Shown piece after piece: positions 27,500 to 35,706 of a stretch of 64,000 nucleotides of DNA. The notes below the pieces were generated by a model. It did not search any database, had not been told where the DNA came from, and was given only the letters and a program-made list of their open reading frames with translations. Source of the stretch: Bacteroidota bacterium (GTDB lineage: Bacteria > Bacteroidota > Bacteroidia > Bacteroidales > Lentimicrobiaceae); the NCBI GenBank assembly GCA_009773455.1, contig WSXU01000010.1, forward strand, positions 1 through 64,000. Reading direction: 5' to 3'. Position 1 is the first letter of the stretch; each line of letters starts with the position of its first letter. The position numbers and the translations under genes were made by a program.

Positions 27500-28366
27500 T
27501 CAGAATACCCATCTGTAACCAAAAGTGATTGTGACACCAACGTGTATTATCATGATAATCAGCATAATAATGGCAAATGGTAAATGGGCGACATGCCAGT
27601 ATTTGAAAAGGTTCTGCATATAAAGCAACCTGTCGATTTTCCTGTTCAGCGCCAGTTCATTTCTTACAAGAATTGTCACCTGCCTTACTTCTATCTTCGA
27701 AAGGCCATTTTTTCTCAGTAATACCCTGATCTTATTAATCATCTTCTGATCAGAAAAGTAATTCTTCGTATGCTTCCAGAGTGCATAACCTTCAAGCAAT
27801 TCAGCTTTTCTGCGGGTAGATTCAATAATGAGATTATAACTCATTTCATCCAGTTTGTAGGATGTCGAAAGTATTTCACTCAGGTTCTGTTTCAGATCCC
27901 TGACTTCGTTCAAAGTAAGTTCCCTTCCTTCGATGGACCGTGGGATCTGAATGTAGATGAATCGCCCTATGATTCCGCTGAGGAATACAGCCACCATACT
28001 CCAGAAACTGATGGCAACGATTCCCCCGAATTTAAATGAAGTATGAAACAGAACCAGGATAGGCCCGAGTGTGCAAAGGAAAATGTGAAATTCTAACCAG
28101 TGTTTCAGAACACCCAGCCTTGACAGTGACCGCATACGCTTCCTTGCCAGATAGATGAAAACACCTACCAGCATCAGAAAAGACCCGATGATCCCCAACC
28201 CATGACCCCAGATTCCGCTTGGTTTGAGTGCTTTGTAATCAGGATGAAAGAAACGCTCTTCAAGACTGACCCGGTAAAACGAAATCCCTTTGAAAATCAG
28301 AAATACCAGTGTTGCTATTACTATGGATGAAAGCAGGAAAATGTAAAGCTTATGTGCTCTTGACAT
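27500..28366 (-). CDS. Inner-membrane protein, probable di-haem b-type cytochrome
   Basis: A 288-residue protein with about five membrane helices: 7-27, 52-74, 90-110, 113-138 and 258-281. Histidines lie in or at the ends of three of them: His55, His94 and His108 (FHIFLCTLGPILVLFHTS), and His258, His261 and His275 (WHVAHLPFAIIMLIIMIIH). This pattern fits two b-type haems in a four-helix bundle, but I do not recognise the family by name. A hydrophilic loop of about 115 residues, rich in Lys, Arg and Glu, lies between helices 4 and 5. It is the first gene of the cytochrome operon, 4 bp ahead of the flavoprotein, with a good promoter about 70 bp upstream. I infer a quinone- or flavoprotein-linked electron gate of the inner membrane. 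Confidence 0.8.
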   Translation of the reverse strand: MSRAHKLYIFLLSSIVIATLVFLIFKGISFYRVSLEERFFHPDYKALKPSGIWGHGLGIIGSFLMLVGVFIYLARKRMRSLSRLGVLKHWLEFHIFLCTLGPILVLFHTSFKFGGIVAISFWSMVAVFLSGIIGRFIYIQIPRSIEGRELTLNEVRDLKQNLSEILSTSYKLDEMSYNLIIESTRRKAELLEGYALWKHTKNYFSDQKMINKIRVLLRKNGLSKIEVRQVTILVRNELALNRKIDRLLYMQNLFKYWHVAHLPFAIIMLIIMIIHVGVTITFGYRWVF

Positions 28367-28682
28367 GGAATATCAAGTTAGTTAACAGTTCAGTTCAGTA
28401 TGGTGAGTGATTCTTAATGGAATGCAATGCGATATACAAAGATACTTAGATAACGCAATGTGTTCAATGTTAGTACTCTATATTGACTGATTCTAAATAA
28501 GTTATTGGGGTAATTTTGGAGGGAAAAAACATCGGATCATTATACCGGTAATCCGGAATATTCCTATGAAAAGCTGCAATCCGCTCCGGAACAGCGGAAT
28601 ATAATGGTCAATAATACATCCCTGAATCTAAAAACCGGTTTTATTTCAGAAGAGTAAAACCGGAATGTGAATGCCTGCTACG
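28367..28682. other. Promoter region of the cytochrome operon
   Basis: 316 bp without a gene. It holds the operon promoter listed separately and, nearer the upstream lipoprotein gene, the palindrome AAAACCGGTTTT at 28631-28642, which could help end transcription of that gene. No riboswitch-like structure is evident. Confidence 0.6.
28437..28467 (-). promoter_or_regulatory. Promoter of the multihaem cytochrome operon (TTG-20-TATCTTTG)
   Basis: On the reverse strand TTG (28467-28465) is followed after 20 bp by TATCTTTG (28444-28437). This matches the Bacteroidota primary-sigma pattern of a -33 TTG/TTTG and a -7 TAnnTTTG. It predicts a start near 28430 and a leader of about 65 bases. Its quality suggests housekeeping-sigma expression of the whole operon; no operator dyad is obvious beside it. 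Confidence 0.65.
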
Positions 28683-29387
28683 CTATTCCTGGTCAACAAT
28701 GACGGCATCCATGACAATCAGGTCATAAAAATATCCGGCACCAAAGTCTTTATCCAGTGCTACCGTACCTTCAATGGTTATGATCTTTCCGACGGCTGTT
28801 TCCTTTTCTGACGTTGCGGTGAGATCAAATTTCCCGGAATAGGAGGTGCCGTCCTGAAGGTGGATCCAGTTCAGATTCATGATTCCCGGGTTATAGTGGA
28901 CAACTTTACCTTTAATTCTGACTTTGGTTCCATTCAATGAAGATTTGTTCTGAAATAATTCAGCAATGGTAACTCCACCTGCCGCTTTTGTTATCTGCAG
29001 GTCATACTTTCTGACATCTGCCTTTACCGGACTATCTCCGCTGACAATAGGACCTTTAAGAACCTCTTCTGCCGATCTGCCAACCGATTCAAGAAAAAAG
29101 ACCGATTGAAAAGTACGGCCGAGTTCCTGGCTTTTGAAATTAACCATCTCATAGCCATCCTTGAAAAAATATACATCACCCGGCCTTGCTTCCATTTTTG
29201 GAAGGGCCAGCCAGATGTCCTTGTCATTCTCATTAACAAACAGGTAAGTGTATTGGGTGGTCTGCAGAACTTCCTTAACCTCTCCTTTGTGAACACCTGA
29301 TTGATAGGGTAATGCTCCCTTGTTGCTGCTGTTATTGCAGGCTGCTGATAGCAGGAGAACCAGCACCGGCAGAAGGATTTTTTTCAT
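28683..29387 (-). CDS. Lipoprotein with OB-fold-like domain, function unknown
   Basis: A 234-residue lipoprotein. The signal peptide ends in the lipobox LSAAC, so the mature protein starts at Cys17. Two beta-rich parts follow: about 30-100 (GEVKEVLQTTQYTYLFVN, then DIWLALPKMEARPGDVYFF) and about 140-232 (TIAELFQNKSSLNGTKVRIKG, GKVVHYNPG, WIHLQDGT, ITIEGTV). The second looks like an OB-fold of the type seen in exported binding proteins. It lies just upstream of the cytochrome operon on the same strand, but a 316 bp gap and a new promoter separate them. Similar lipoproteins occur beside cytochrome c genes in other bacteria, so a supporting role is possible; this is conjecture. Confidence 0.75.
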   Translation of the reverse strand: MKKILLPVLVLLLSAACNNSSNKGALPYQSGVHKGEVKEVLQTTQYTYLFVNENDKDIWLALPKMEARPGDVYFFKDGYEMVNFKSQELGRTFQSVFFLESVGRSAEEVLKGPIVSGDSPVKADVRKYDLQITKAAGGVTIAELFQNKSSLNGTKVRIKGKVVHYNPGIMNLNWIHLQDGTSYSGKFDLTATSEKETAVGKIITIEGTVALDKDFGAGYFYDLIVMDAVIVDQE

Positions 29388-29417
29388 AGGAACCTTTTTA
29401 CAAAGTCGTTATGATTG

Positions 29418-29425
29418 CAAATTTA
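29418..29425 (-). promoter_or_regulatory. -7 box (TAAATTTG) for the lipoprotein gene
   Basis: TAAATTTG on the reverse strand, about 31 bp before the ATG at 29387. No TTG is found at the expected -33 distance. Confidence 0.4.
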
Positions 29426-29478
29426 ATACTATAAAAGTAGTTACAGGAATTTCTTCCAGCCCCGGAAAGGATGTATGG

Positions 29479-30318
29479 TTATTTTTCTTTTTTCAGACGA
29501 ATTCCTTTTTCTTCGATCACAATCAGTTTCCGTTTGAAAAGGCCCCCGATGGCTTTCTTGAAAGTTTTTTTGCTGGTACCCAGCATAAAGTAGATTTCTT
29601 CAGAAGGGCTTTTGTCACTTAAGCCCAGGTAGCCATGCTGTTGTTCAAGCATACCGAGTATTTTTTCCGATAGTTCATCAACTTTCTCAAACCCGGGTTT
29701 GTGTAGGCTCAGGTCGATTTTTCCATCTTCACGGATCCTGATCACGTAACCCTTCATTTTTTCTCCCCGCTGAAGATCAGTGAAGATCTCGCTATCGTAG
29801 ATCAGTCCTTCATACCGGTTGTTGATGACGGCTTTGTACCCCAGGTCCGATTTAGCCCAGAGAATGAGCTCAACCTCTTGTCCGGCCTCCAGTTCATCGG
29901 TTTCCCTGTCAAAAAACTGCTCTAGTTTGGCTGAACCGGTCAACCTCCCTGTTTTTGGATCGGCGTATACATAAACAAGGTATGTTCTGTCAGCCACCAT
30001 CTTTGTTTTCTGTTCACGGAAAGGAACAAGCAGATCCTTTTCGAGCCCCCAGTCCAGAAAGGCACCGACCTCATTCACAGCCTTTACATCAAGCAGCGCA
30101 AACTGTCCTACCTGGACCAGCGGTTTCTGCGTGGTAGCTATCAACCGGTCTTCTGAATCAAAATAAATAAAGACTTCAACCTTGTCATCAGGACGGCAGC
30201 CATCCGGCACCCATTTCATAGGCAGGAGAATTTCACCGAGTTGTTCTCCGTCAAGATAAACACCAAAATCAAGGATTTTTACAATGTTCAGTGTGCAGAT
30301 TTTTCCGGGAATGGCCAT
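29479..30318 (-). CDS. CvfB-like S1-domain RNA-binding protein
   Basis: A 279-residue cytoplasmic protein of the CvfB/YitL family: several S1-like OB folds followed by a winged helix. Visible S1 elements are ILDFGVYLDGEQLGEILLP (about 13-31), NEVGAFLDWGLEKDLLVPF (about 82-100) and GYVIRIREDGKIDLSLHKPG (about 200). The C-terminal part (YFMLGTSKKTFKKAIGGLFK) matches the winged-helix end. Family members bind RNA and influence virulence gene expression in Gram-positives; the role in Bacteroidota is not settled. I start it at the ATG at 30318 (MAIPGKICTLNIV), since the 18 extra residues from 30372 are encoded by a hairpin repeat. Confidence 0.9.
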   Translation of the reverse strand: MAIPGKICTLNIVKILDFGVYLDGEQLGEILLPMKWVPDGCRPDDKVEVFIYFDSEDRLIATTQKPLVQVGQFALLDVKAVNEVGAFLDWGLEKDLLVPFREQKTKMVADRTYLVYVYADPKTGRLTGSAKLEQFFDRETDELEAGQEVELILWAKSDLGYKAVINNRYEGLIYDSEIFTDLQRGEKMKGYVIRIREDGKIDLSLHKPGFEKVDELSEKILGMLEQQHGYLGLSDKSPSEEIYFMLGTSKKTFKKAIGGLFKRKLIVIEEKGIRLKKEK

Positions 30319-30337
30319 AGGTGAAGGGTAAGGAGTG

Positions 30338-30384
30338 AAGTAAAAAGTAAAAAGCCTGCCTGCCGCAGGCAAGTAAAAAGTAAA
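30338..30384. repeat. Hairpin flanked by 14-bp direct repeats
   Basis: AAGTAAAAAGTAAA occurs at 30338-30351 and at 30371-30384. Between them lies TGCCTGCCGCAGGCA (30357-30371), a hairpin with perfect 7-bp arms around one base. GC-rich hairpins inside A-rich direct repeats of this form look like dispersed repetitive elements, or remnants of short mobile elements, in Bacteroidota intergenic DNA. It sits in the 5' leader of the CvfB-like gene and could affect its translation. Confidence 0.6.
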
Positions 30385-30532
30385 TACAATACTGATAAAA
30401 GTTATTTCTCAGTTCTGACTGAATCCGGTGGATACGGAAGGCCCGGGTTTGCTGCCATCAGCCAGAGATCAGGCCAACGGGTTCAAAGTTCATGTTTTAA
30501 ATCCGGTGCCCTGACCTCAGAAAAATACGCTG

Positions 30533-30540
30533 CAAAGGTA
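30533..30540 (-). promoter_or_regulatory. -7 box (TACCTTTG) for the CvfB-like gene
   Basis: TACCTTTG on the reverse strand. It would give a leader of about 210 bases that includes the hairpin repeat. No -33 TTG is seen at the proper distance. Confidence 0.35.
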
Positions 30541-30565
30541 CAATTAATCGCAATCGTATTCAGTA

Positions 30566-31453
30566 TCAGAATGCAAGGTAAAATCCACCCTCAATTTCAA
30601 GTTTGCTGTACCATTGTTTTTCGGATTTTATCTCTTGAGTGATGGCATTCTCAGTAGTCCAGGTGTATGTAGTTCGCTTGTAACTGATTGACCGCTTCGA
30701 CCACATTCCGCCGGCACTTATTGTGATTCCGGCACTGGCTTTTCCAAATGAAATCAGTCTGAAGCCGGCTTCGGCCCCAGGCCTGAAAAACAGGGCAGGG
30801 CTGTAATGGGTTTCATAGTGATATTCACGTCTGAGATTGGCATCCGTTTTTTTCTGGGATATATGTTCGTTGAACGGGAGAAACCCGCTGATGCCCACGC
30901 CGAGGTTAATTTCACCGTGAAACCGGCCCTTACTGAAGTTCAGGGTTGGCCCCAGTGCAATCCCGATGTCATAAATGGATATCTGCCTGAAATTTGGATC
31001 CAGATCGGCAATAAAACCGGTGTCGCGGATCAGATGATAGCTATTGTAATTTTCCAGATACTGGGGATAAACAAAGAATGAGCCGATCATTCCCCAGGTC
31101 ATGGGTTTGTCATTTGGTACCGGCTTATAGCGAACATCAATATTCAACTGATTTGGAATTAAATCACTGAGTAAAACAGCTGTTGCGCTGAATTCAAATT
31201 TTTCGGATGGTGCCATCCTGAAGTTCAGGCTTAACAATCCATACTCAGCGCCGGTATCCTGCCGGTAGAGATAATTCATAAAATCAAGGTCACCGCTATC
31301 CGGGAGGCTGTCGCGGTTGATATAACGACCGCCAAACCCGATGCTGAAATAAAACGTCTCCCTTTTCTCCGGTGTTTGCGCAATAACCAGCGATTCACAG
31401 GAAACCAAAAAGAACAATGAAATGGCCAAAAATGTACAGCGGATGGAGGTCAT
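30566..31453 (-). CDS. Predicted outer-membrane beta-barrel protein, function unknown
   Basis: A 295-residue exported protein with a signal peptide ending near VIAQ (residue 26). There is a Cys in the hydrophobic region (LVSCES), so a lipoprotein is a weaker alternative. The rest alternates beta strands with aromatic girdles (FYFSIGFGGRY, KFEFSATAVLL, GEINLGVGISGFLP, AGITISAGGMW) and ends EGGFYLAF with a terminal Phe, the barrel-insertion signal. I do not recognise a family. It starts 3 bp after the stop of the lipoprotein gene upstream, so the two form an operon and may act as a pair. Confidence 0.75.
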   Translation of the reverse strand: MTSIRCTFLAISLFFLVSCESLVIAQTPEKRETFYFSIGFGGRYINRDSLPDSGDLDFMNYLYRQDTGAEYGLLSLNFRMAPSEKFEFSATAVLLSDLIPNQLNIDVRYKPVPNDKPMTWGMIGSFFVYPQYLENYNSYHLIRDTGFIADLDPNFRQISIYDIGIALGPTLNFSKGRFHGEINLGVGISGFLPFNEHISQKKTDANLRREYHYETHYSPALFFRPGAEAGFRLISFGKASAGITISAGGMWSKRSISYKRTTYTWTTENAITQEIKSEKQWYSKLEIEGGFYLAF

Positions 31454-31456
31454 TGA

Positions 31457-32086
31457 TTATTTATTATGAATAGTGATCATATGGGTAGTATCTCTGAGTA
31501 TAGTTTCATCAGAGAGGTAAATATCGATGATGAATCGGGCCCTGATGTTTTCAACGGGTATCCTGAGGAAAAGTCCGAATGATTCAACCCCGCTGTCGTA
31601 ATAAGTTTTTCCTTTTGTTTGTTTGCAAATGGATTCAAGCGAACTGTATAGACTTCCTGTGGATGAGTTATTCGTCGGCCGGGCCACAAAATGCCCTGAA
31701 ACATCACTGCCTGCGATTATTTCAGGGGTAAGTGCATAAAGAGAAGTTATCCTGATACTTGTCAGATACTGGTTCGCTGAAAAAGGAATTGAGCAATCGC
31801 AACTCATAGCCTTTGCCTGCCCGAACCCGATTGAGTTCAGCGATGGTTCAGGTGCATAAAAATAACCCAGTGAATCGAAAAGTGCCACTTCAAAGGCTAC
31901 GGCTCCCGGCTTCATGGTATCGGTGGTGGTGGTTACCGCCCATTCACCCGAATTGTCAAGATTAACAATATCTGTTTTGTTGAAGCTAAATGGAACGGTG
32001 CTCTCATCGCAATCGCAGCAACCCGGAATCAATCTGATGATGCCGGCTAATGCCATTATCAGCATTACTTTTTTATAAAACAGCAT
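31457..32086 (-). CDS. Exported lipoprotein of unknown function
   Basis: A 209-residue protein with a hydrophobic start (MLFYKKVMLIMALAGIIRL) and cysteines at IPGCC that fit a lipobox less than perfectly. Further cysteines (CDCDE, SCDCS) may form disulfides or bind metal. The body looks like a beta-sandwich (SGEWAVTTTTDT, FLRIPVENIRARFIIDIYLSDET). No enzyme motif is visible. It resembles small Bacteroidota lipoproteins with DUF5034-like sequence, but this is a guess. It is co-transcribed with the barrel gene 3 bp downstream. Upstream lies a GATCCCC tandem triplet at 32156-32176. Confidence 0.7.
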   Translation of the reverse strand: MLFYKKVMLIMALAGIIRLIPGCCDCDESTVPFSFNKTDIVNLDNSGEWAVTTTTDTMKPGAVAFEVALFDSLGYFYAPEPSLNSIGFGQAKAMSCDCSIPFSANQYLTSIRITSLYALTPEIIAGSDVSGHFVARPTNNSSTGSLYSSLESICKQTKGKTYYDSGVESFGLFLRIPVENIRARFIIDIYLSDETILRDTTHMITIHNK

Positions 32087-32290
32087 ATTTTTTGGTAAGA
32101 TGGAGTTGTCAAAATGGTTTTGTATATAATTTCAGTTCTATAAGCATCTTCTGCTGATCCCCGATCCCCGATCCCCAGGCATTGACATTCGCAGTCAGAA
32201 ATTCAGAACATATGGTTAAATAGCAATAGATGACGTACATGTTTATTTCATGAAACACCTGAAAGAACACGATTATTTGATAATCTGTTA

Positions 32291-33658
32291 CTATCCGAAC
32301 AGCAGCCTGAATACATCTTCAATCTTACCTGCGGGAACCACTTTTATAGTTTTGGCAGCACTTTTGGCTGCTTTCAGGTTAAGGCGGGAAACAACAATTG
32401 TTTCAAATCCCAGCTTTTCTGCTTCTGAAACCCTTTGTTCGGCACGGGTAACAGGCCTGATTTCGCCTGATAAACCAACTTCAGCCGCGAAACAGGTCTT
32501 TGAGCTCACCGGGATATCAATGTTCGATGAAAGGACAGCACTGACAACAGCAAGATCCGTTGCAGGGTCATCTACCCGCAAACCACCGGCAATGTTAAGA
32601 AAGACATCTTTAACGCCAAGTTTAAAGCCGCTTCTTTTCTCAAGAACAGCCAGCAGCATGTTCAGCCGTCTTGTGTCGAATCCGGTGCAGGATCGCTGTG
32701 GTGTTCCATAGGCTGCAGAACTTACCAGCGCCTGGGTTTCAATCAGCATGGGGCGCAGGCCTTCGATGGTGGCTGCAACGGCAGTGCCGCTCACCGGTTC
32801 TTCGTGCTGGGTAATCAGGATTTCTGAAGGATTGGAAACTTCACGGAGACCGCTGCTCTGCATTTCATAAATGCCAAGTTCTGAAGTGCTGCCAAAGCGG
32901 TTCTTGACCGACCTTAGAATACGGTAGCCGTAATTCCGGTCACCTTCAAACTGCAGAACAGTATCCACCATGTGTTCAAGTAATTTCGGGCCGGCAAGGG
33001 TGCCTTCCTTGGTAATATGACCGATCAGGAAAACCGGAACATTTACCGTTTTGGCAAACCGTTGCAGTTCAGAGGCTGTTTCACGGATCTGTGAAATGCT
33101 TCCGGCTGAAGCATCTATGTTATCACTGGTAAGGGTTTGGATGGAGTCAATAATGACAATTCCCGGATTCAGCTTTGCCAGATGTCCAAGGATTTCACTG
33201 GTGGAAGTTTCCGTAAGGATATAACATTCATTTTTACCCATTCCCAGGCGTTCTGCCCGCATACGGATCTGTTGCTCACTTTCTTCTCCTGAGACGTACA
33301 GCACCCTCTGATTTTTCATAGTCAGGGCAACCTGAAGCATAAGTGTAGACTTCCCTATGCCCGGTTCGCCACCCACCAGCACTACCGAGCCCGGAACCAG
33401 GCCGCCCCCGAGTACCCTGTTTAACTCATTGTTGGCAGTATCAATCCTGTTTTCAGCAGATAATTCTACATCTGTAATAAGGGTGGGAACCGGTTGTTTA
33501 CCGGGTTTGAAATGCTGTATACTTCCCGATGTTTCTGCCCGCTGTATAACCTCCTCTACATAGGTATTCCATTCTCCGCACGATGGACATTTTCCAATCC
33601 ATTTCGGGGATTGTACTCCGCAGTTGCGACAAAAAAAGGCGGTTTTGGTTTTGGCCAT
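32291..33658 (-). CDS. radA: DNA repair protein RadA
   Basis: A 455-residue RecA-like helicase that helps branch migration during recombinational repair. The N-terminal zinc finger (CRNCGVQSPKWIGKCPSCGEW) is complete. Walker A GEPGIGKST lies near residue 98, and the RadA hallmark KNRFGS near 252. The C-terminal Lon-like domain ends with VSRLNLKAAKSAAK and VPAGKIEDV. Length and all motifs are standard. It lies last in the series panC, panD, flippase-like gene, rfaE2, radA on the same strand, an order common in Bacteroidota, though a 156 bp gap separates it from rfaE2. Confidence 0.97.
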   Translation of the reverse strand: MAKTKTAFFCRNCGVQSPKWIGKCPSCGEWNTYVEEVIQRAETSGSIQHFKPGKQPVPTLITDVELSAENRIDTANNELNRVLGGGLVPGSVVLVGGEPGIGKSTLMLQVALTMKNQRVLYVSGEESEQQIRMRAERLGMGKNECYILTETSTSEILGHLAKLNPGIVIIDSIQTLTSDNIDASAGSISQIRETASELQRFAKTVNVPVFLIGHITKEGTLAGPKLLEHMVDTVLQFEGDRNYGYRILRSVKNRFGSTSELGIYEMQSSGLREVSNPSEILITQHEEPVSGTAVAATIEGLRPMLIETQALVSSAAYGTPQRSCTGFDTRRLNMLLAVLEKRSGFKLGVKDVFLNIAGGLRVDDPATDLAVVSAVLSSNIDIPVSSKTCFAAEVGLSGEIRPVTRAEQRVSEAEKLGFETIVVSRLNLKAAKSAAKTIKVVPAGKIEDVFRLLFG

Positions 33659-33814
33659 TTGGAATTTTTCGTGTATTTTTTTTCAATTGGTTTCAGCTGA
33701 TAAACCAGGAATCGAAATCATTTTAGTTTTTTGATTTAGCCAGAAATGATGACTATCACTACTGCTCCTGGGTTTTTAAAGAGTTTGGGATGAAGTTTAT
33801 TATTTTTCTCCCGG

Positions 33815-34306
33815 TTATTGTTTCCTGATCCTCTTTTCAATCAGACTTGTTGAATAACCAGGGAGGTATTCAAGGGTTTCGACTTTCCCGCCTTTACGCA
33901 TAACAATATCATAACCTACAATATCCTCAGGTTTATAATCGGCTCCTTTTACCAAAATATCAGGCTGGATCTTCCTGATCAGTTCATAGGGTGTGTCTTC
34001 ATCAAAAAGAACGATGGCAGTAACGAAACTCATTGATGCAAGCACCATCGCACGCGCAAATTCATCATTGATCGGTCGGTCAGGCCCTTTTAATCTCCGG
34101 GTTGAAGAATCGGTATTGAGTCCGATGACCAGCACGTTTCCCAGGTCTGCCGCCTTGGCAAGATAATCAACATGTCCACGGTGGACGATGTCGAAACAGC
34201 CATTGGTAAAGACAATTTTTAAATCCCTGAATTGCCAGTAGGCGAGGAGGTGTTCAAGTTCCTGAGGATTGGGTATCTTCTTCTGCAACATTTCCGGCCT
34301 TGTCAT
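33815..34306 (-). CDS. rfaE2: D-glycero-beta-D-manno-heptose 1-phosphate adenylyltransferase
   Basis: A 163-residue nucleotidyltransferase that activates heptose 1-phosphate with ATP to ADP-heptose for the lipopolysaccharide core. It corresponds to the C-terminal half of HldE and stands alone here, with no kinase domain. Visible motifs are FTNGCFDIVHRGHVDYL (HxGH-type active site), GLNTDSSTRRLKGPDRP and VKGADYKPEDIVG. It overlaps the end of the flippase-like gene by 53 bp; the ATG at 34291 would shorten the overlap to 38 bp. Confidence 0.95.
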   Translation of the reverse strand: MTRPEMLQKKIPNPQELEHLLAYWQFRDLKIVFTNGCFDIVHRGHVDYLAKAADLGNVLVIGLNTDSSTRRLKGPDRPINDEFARAMVLASMSFVTAIVLFDEDTPYELIRKIQPDILVKGADYKPEDIVGYDIVMRKGGKVETLEYLPGYSTSLIEKRIRKQ

Positions 34307-35327
34307 ACGCGCTCTTGTTTAAAACCGGTAGTAAAAGTAATGAAAAAACTCCCGCAAGAAGAATCATTATTGTTTGTGAGGACCAGATAAGCCAGCCCAA
34401 CGCATAGCCTGTCGTGGCCGGGATGGAATAGATGAAAAGGGTTTCGGCAACGATGGCCGGGTAGATCCCGATGCCTCCCTGAACGATCATGATTCCGATA
34501 GATCCGAAGATGAGTACAGCCAGACCGGCATCGAGTCCGAGTCCGGAGGTGTCTTTCAGGCTGAAAAACACAATGTAAGCCATCAGGAGGTATAGAAACC
34601 AGATGAAAAAAGTATGCGCAATAAACTGATACGGTCTCTTTACCTTTGCCAGTGACCTGATCCCTTCAAGAAATCCGGTAAAAAGGGCCGAGAATTTCAT
34701 ATAAATAGTGGTGTGCCTGAATTTCCGGCGAATAATTAAAAACATCAGGATTCCTGCAGCAACAACCACAATCAGGACGATAATCAGAAAGAAATCGGGA
34801 TCAGCAGCAAGGTTGAACTTTCGTTGCAAAGGCTCATAGATCTTTTGCTCAATATAGATCTGTAGTTTCCCCGACTGGGTAATCAGCATCAGAAAGAACA
34901 AAAGGATAAAGGAAAGCATATCGATGGCCCGTTCAGTGATCACTGTGCCGAATGATTTGTTGAATGGAATTTTCTCATACCTGGTCAGGATTCCGCAGCG
35001 ACTTACTTCACCCAGTCTTGGCAGGGCAAGGTTGGCAAGATACCCTATCATTACCGCCATAAAAACATTGCTGGTTCTGGGTTTGTAGCCCAGCGGTTCC
35101 ATCAGGATCTTCCAGCGCAACGTCCTGCTGAGGTGGCTGAGTGTGCCCAGAAAAATGGCTGCCACAATCCAGTAATAATTGGCGATTTTAAGCGACTGAA
35201 ATATCTCCTGCTTCTGACCATGGGTCAGGTTTCGCATGAACAACCAGATGAAGAAGATGCCGATTCCCAGAAAGAAACTGAACCGGAGAATATTGAAAAT
35301 TGTCTTTTTCAAGGCAGTTTCAGACAA
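34254..35327 (-). CDS. Flippase-like integral membrane protein (LPG synthase TM / UPF0104 family)
   Basis: A 357-residue protein with about eight membrane helices, of the family related to the membrane half of lysylphosphatidylglycerol synthase (YbhN/AglD2-like). Members are thought to move lipids or lipid-linked sugars; no substrate is known here. Typical elements are [20 protein letters not shown] near 62-82, [17 protein letters not shown], and [14 protein letters not shown]. There is no synthetase domain. It overlaps panD by 8 bp and rfaE2 by 53 bp, so the three are co-transcribed. The rfaE2 link hints at an envelope-lipid role. Confidence 0.9.
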   Translation of the reverse strand: MSETALKKTIFNILRFSFFLGIGIFFIWLFMRNLTHGQKQEIFQSLKIANYYWIVAAIFLGTLSHLSRTLRWKILMEPLGYKPRTSNVFMAVMIGYLANLALPRLGEVSRCGILTRYEKIPFNKSFGTVITERAIDMLSFILLFFLMLITQSGKLQIYIEQKIYEPLQRKFNLAADPDFFLIIVLIVVVAAGILMFLIIRRKFRHTTIYMKFSALFTGFLEGIRSLAKVKRPYQFIAHTFFIWFLYLLMAYIVFFSLKDTSGLGLDAGLAVLIFGSIGIMIVQGGIGIYPAIVAETLFIYSIPATTGYALGWLIWSSQTIMILLAGVFSLLLLPVLNKSAYDKAGNVAEEDTQSSGT

Positions 35328-35667
35328 GTTTGTTTTGGTTTCCCGGGAATACTATGGCCGGCTTAAAAGTACGGGCTTCCTCAGGAGTCATTTGTGCAAA
35401 AGCTGCAATTATTACAAGGTCACCGGCAACCGCTTTTCGTGCTGCGGCACCATTCAGTGTTAACATTCCACTGCCGCGCTCGCCTTTGATAACATAAGTT
35501 TCAAGTCGCTCGCCGTTATTGATATTCAGGACCTGCACCTTTTCAAATTCTATCAGGTTTGCGGCGTCCATCAGGTCTTCATCAATGCCGATACTGCCAA
35601 TATAATGCAGGTTCGATTCGGTTATGGTAGCCCGGTGTATTTTCGATTTTAGTACCTCTATCATCAT
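35320..35667 (-). CDS. panD: Aspartate 1-decarboxylase
   Basis: A 115-residue pyruvoyl enzyme that makes beta-alanine from aspartate for pantothenate. Self-cleavage between Gly24 and Ser25 (YIGSIGID) forms the pyruvoyl group. KIHRAT near the start, [16 protein letters not shown] and VIIAAFAQM are all typical. It follows panC by 16 bp. A promoter box lies within the panC stop region directly before the start, giving an almost leaderless transcript. The ATG at 35664 is an alternative start. Confidence 0.97.
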   Translation of the reverse strand: MMIEVLKSKIHRATITESNLHYIGSIGIDEDLMDAANLIEFEKVQVLNINNGERLETYVIKGERGSGMLTLNGAAARKAVAGDLVIIAAFAQMTPEEARTFKPAIVFPGNQNKLV

Positions 35668-35674
35668 AGCGCTG

Positions 35675-35706
35675 CAAAGATACTTAAATTAATTTTATAT
35701 TGTCAA
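35675..35706 (-). promoter_or_regulatory. Internal promoter for panD (TTG-21-TATCTTTG)
   Basis: On the reverse strand TTG (35706-35704) is followed after 21 bp by TATCTTTG (35682-35675). The predicted start is at or a base or two from the panD ATG (35667). The -33 part lies in the last codons of panC, so panD can be expressed without panC. Confidence 0.55.

Noticed and set aside
28631-28642. AAAACCGGTTTT as a terminator of the lipoprotein gene
   Set aside because: A 12-bp palindrome without loop or T-run is too short for a factor-independent terminator; mentioned only as a third copy of the duplicated palindrome.
32156-32176. Three tandem copies of GATCCCC
   Set aside because: Only 21 bp; could be chance or a minor slippage site, with no further structure around it.
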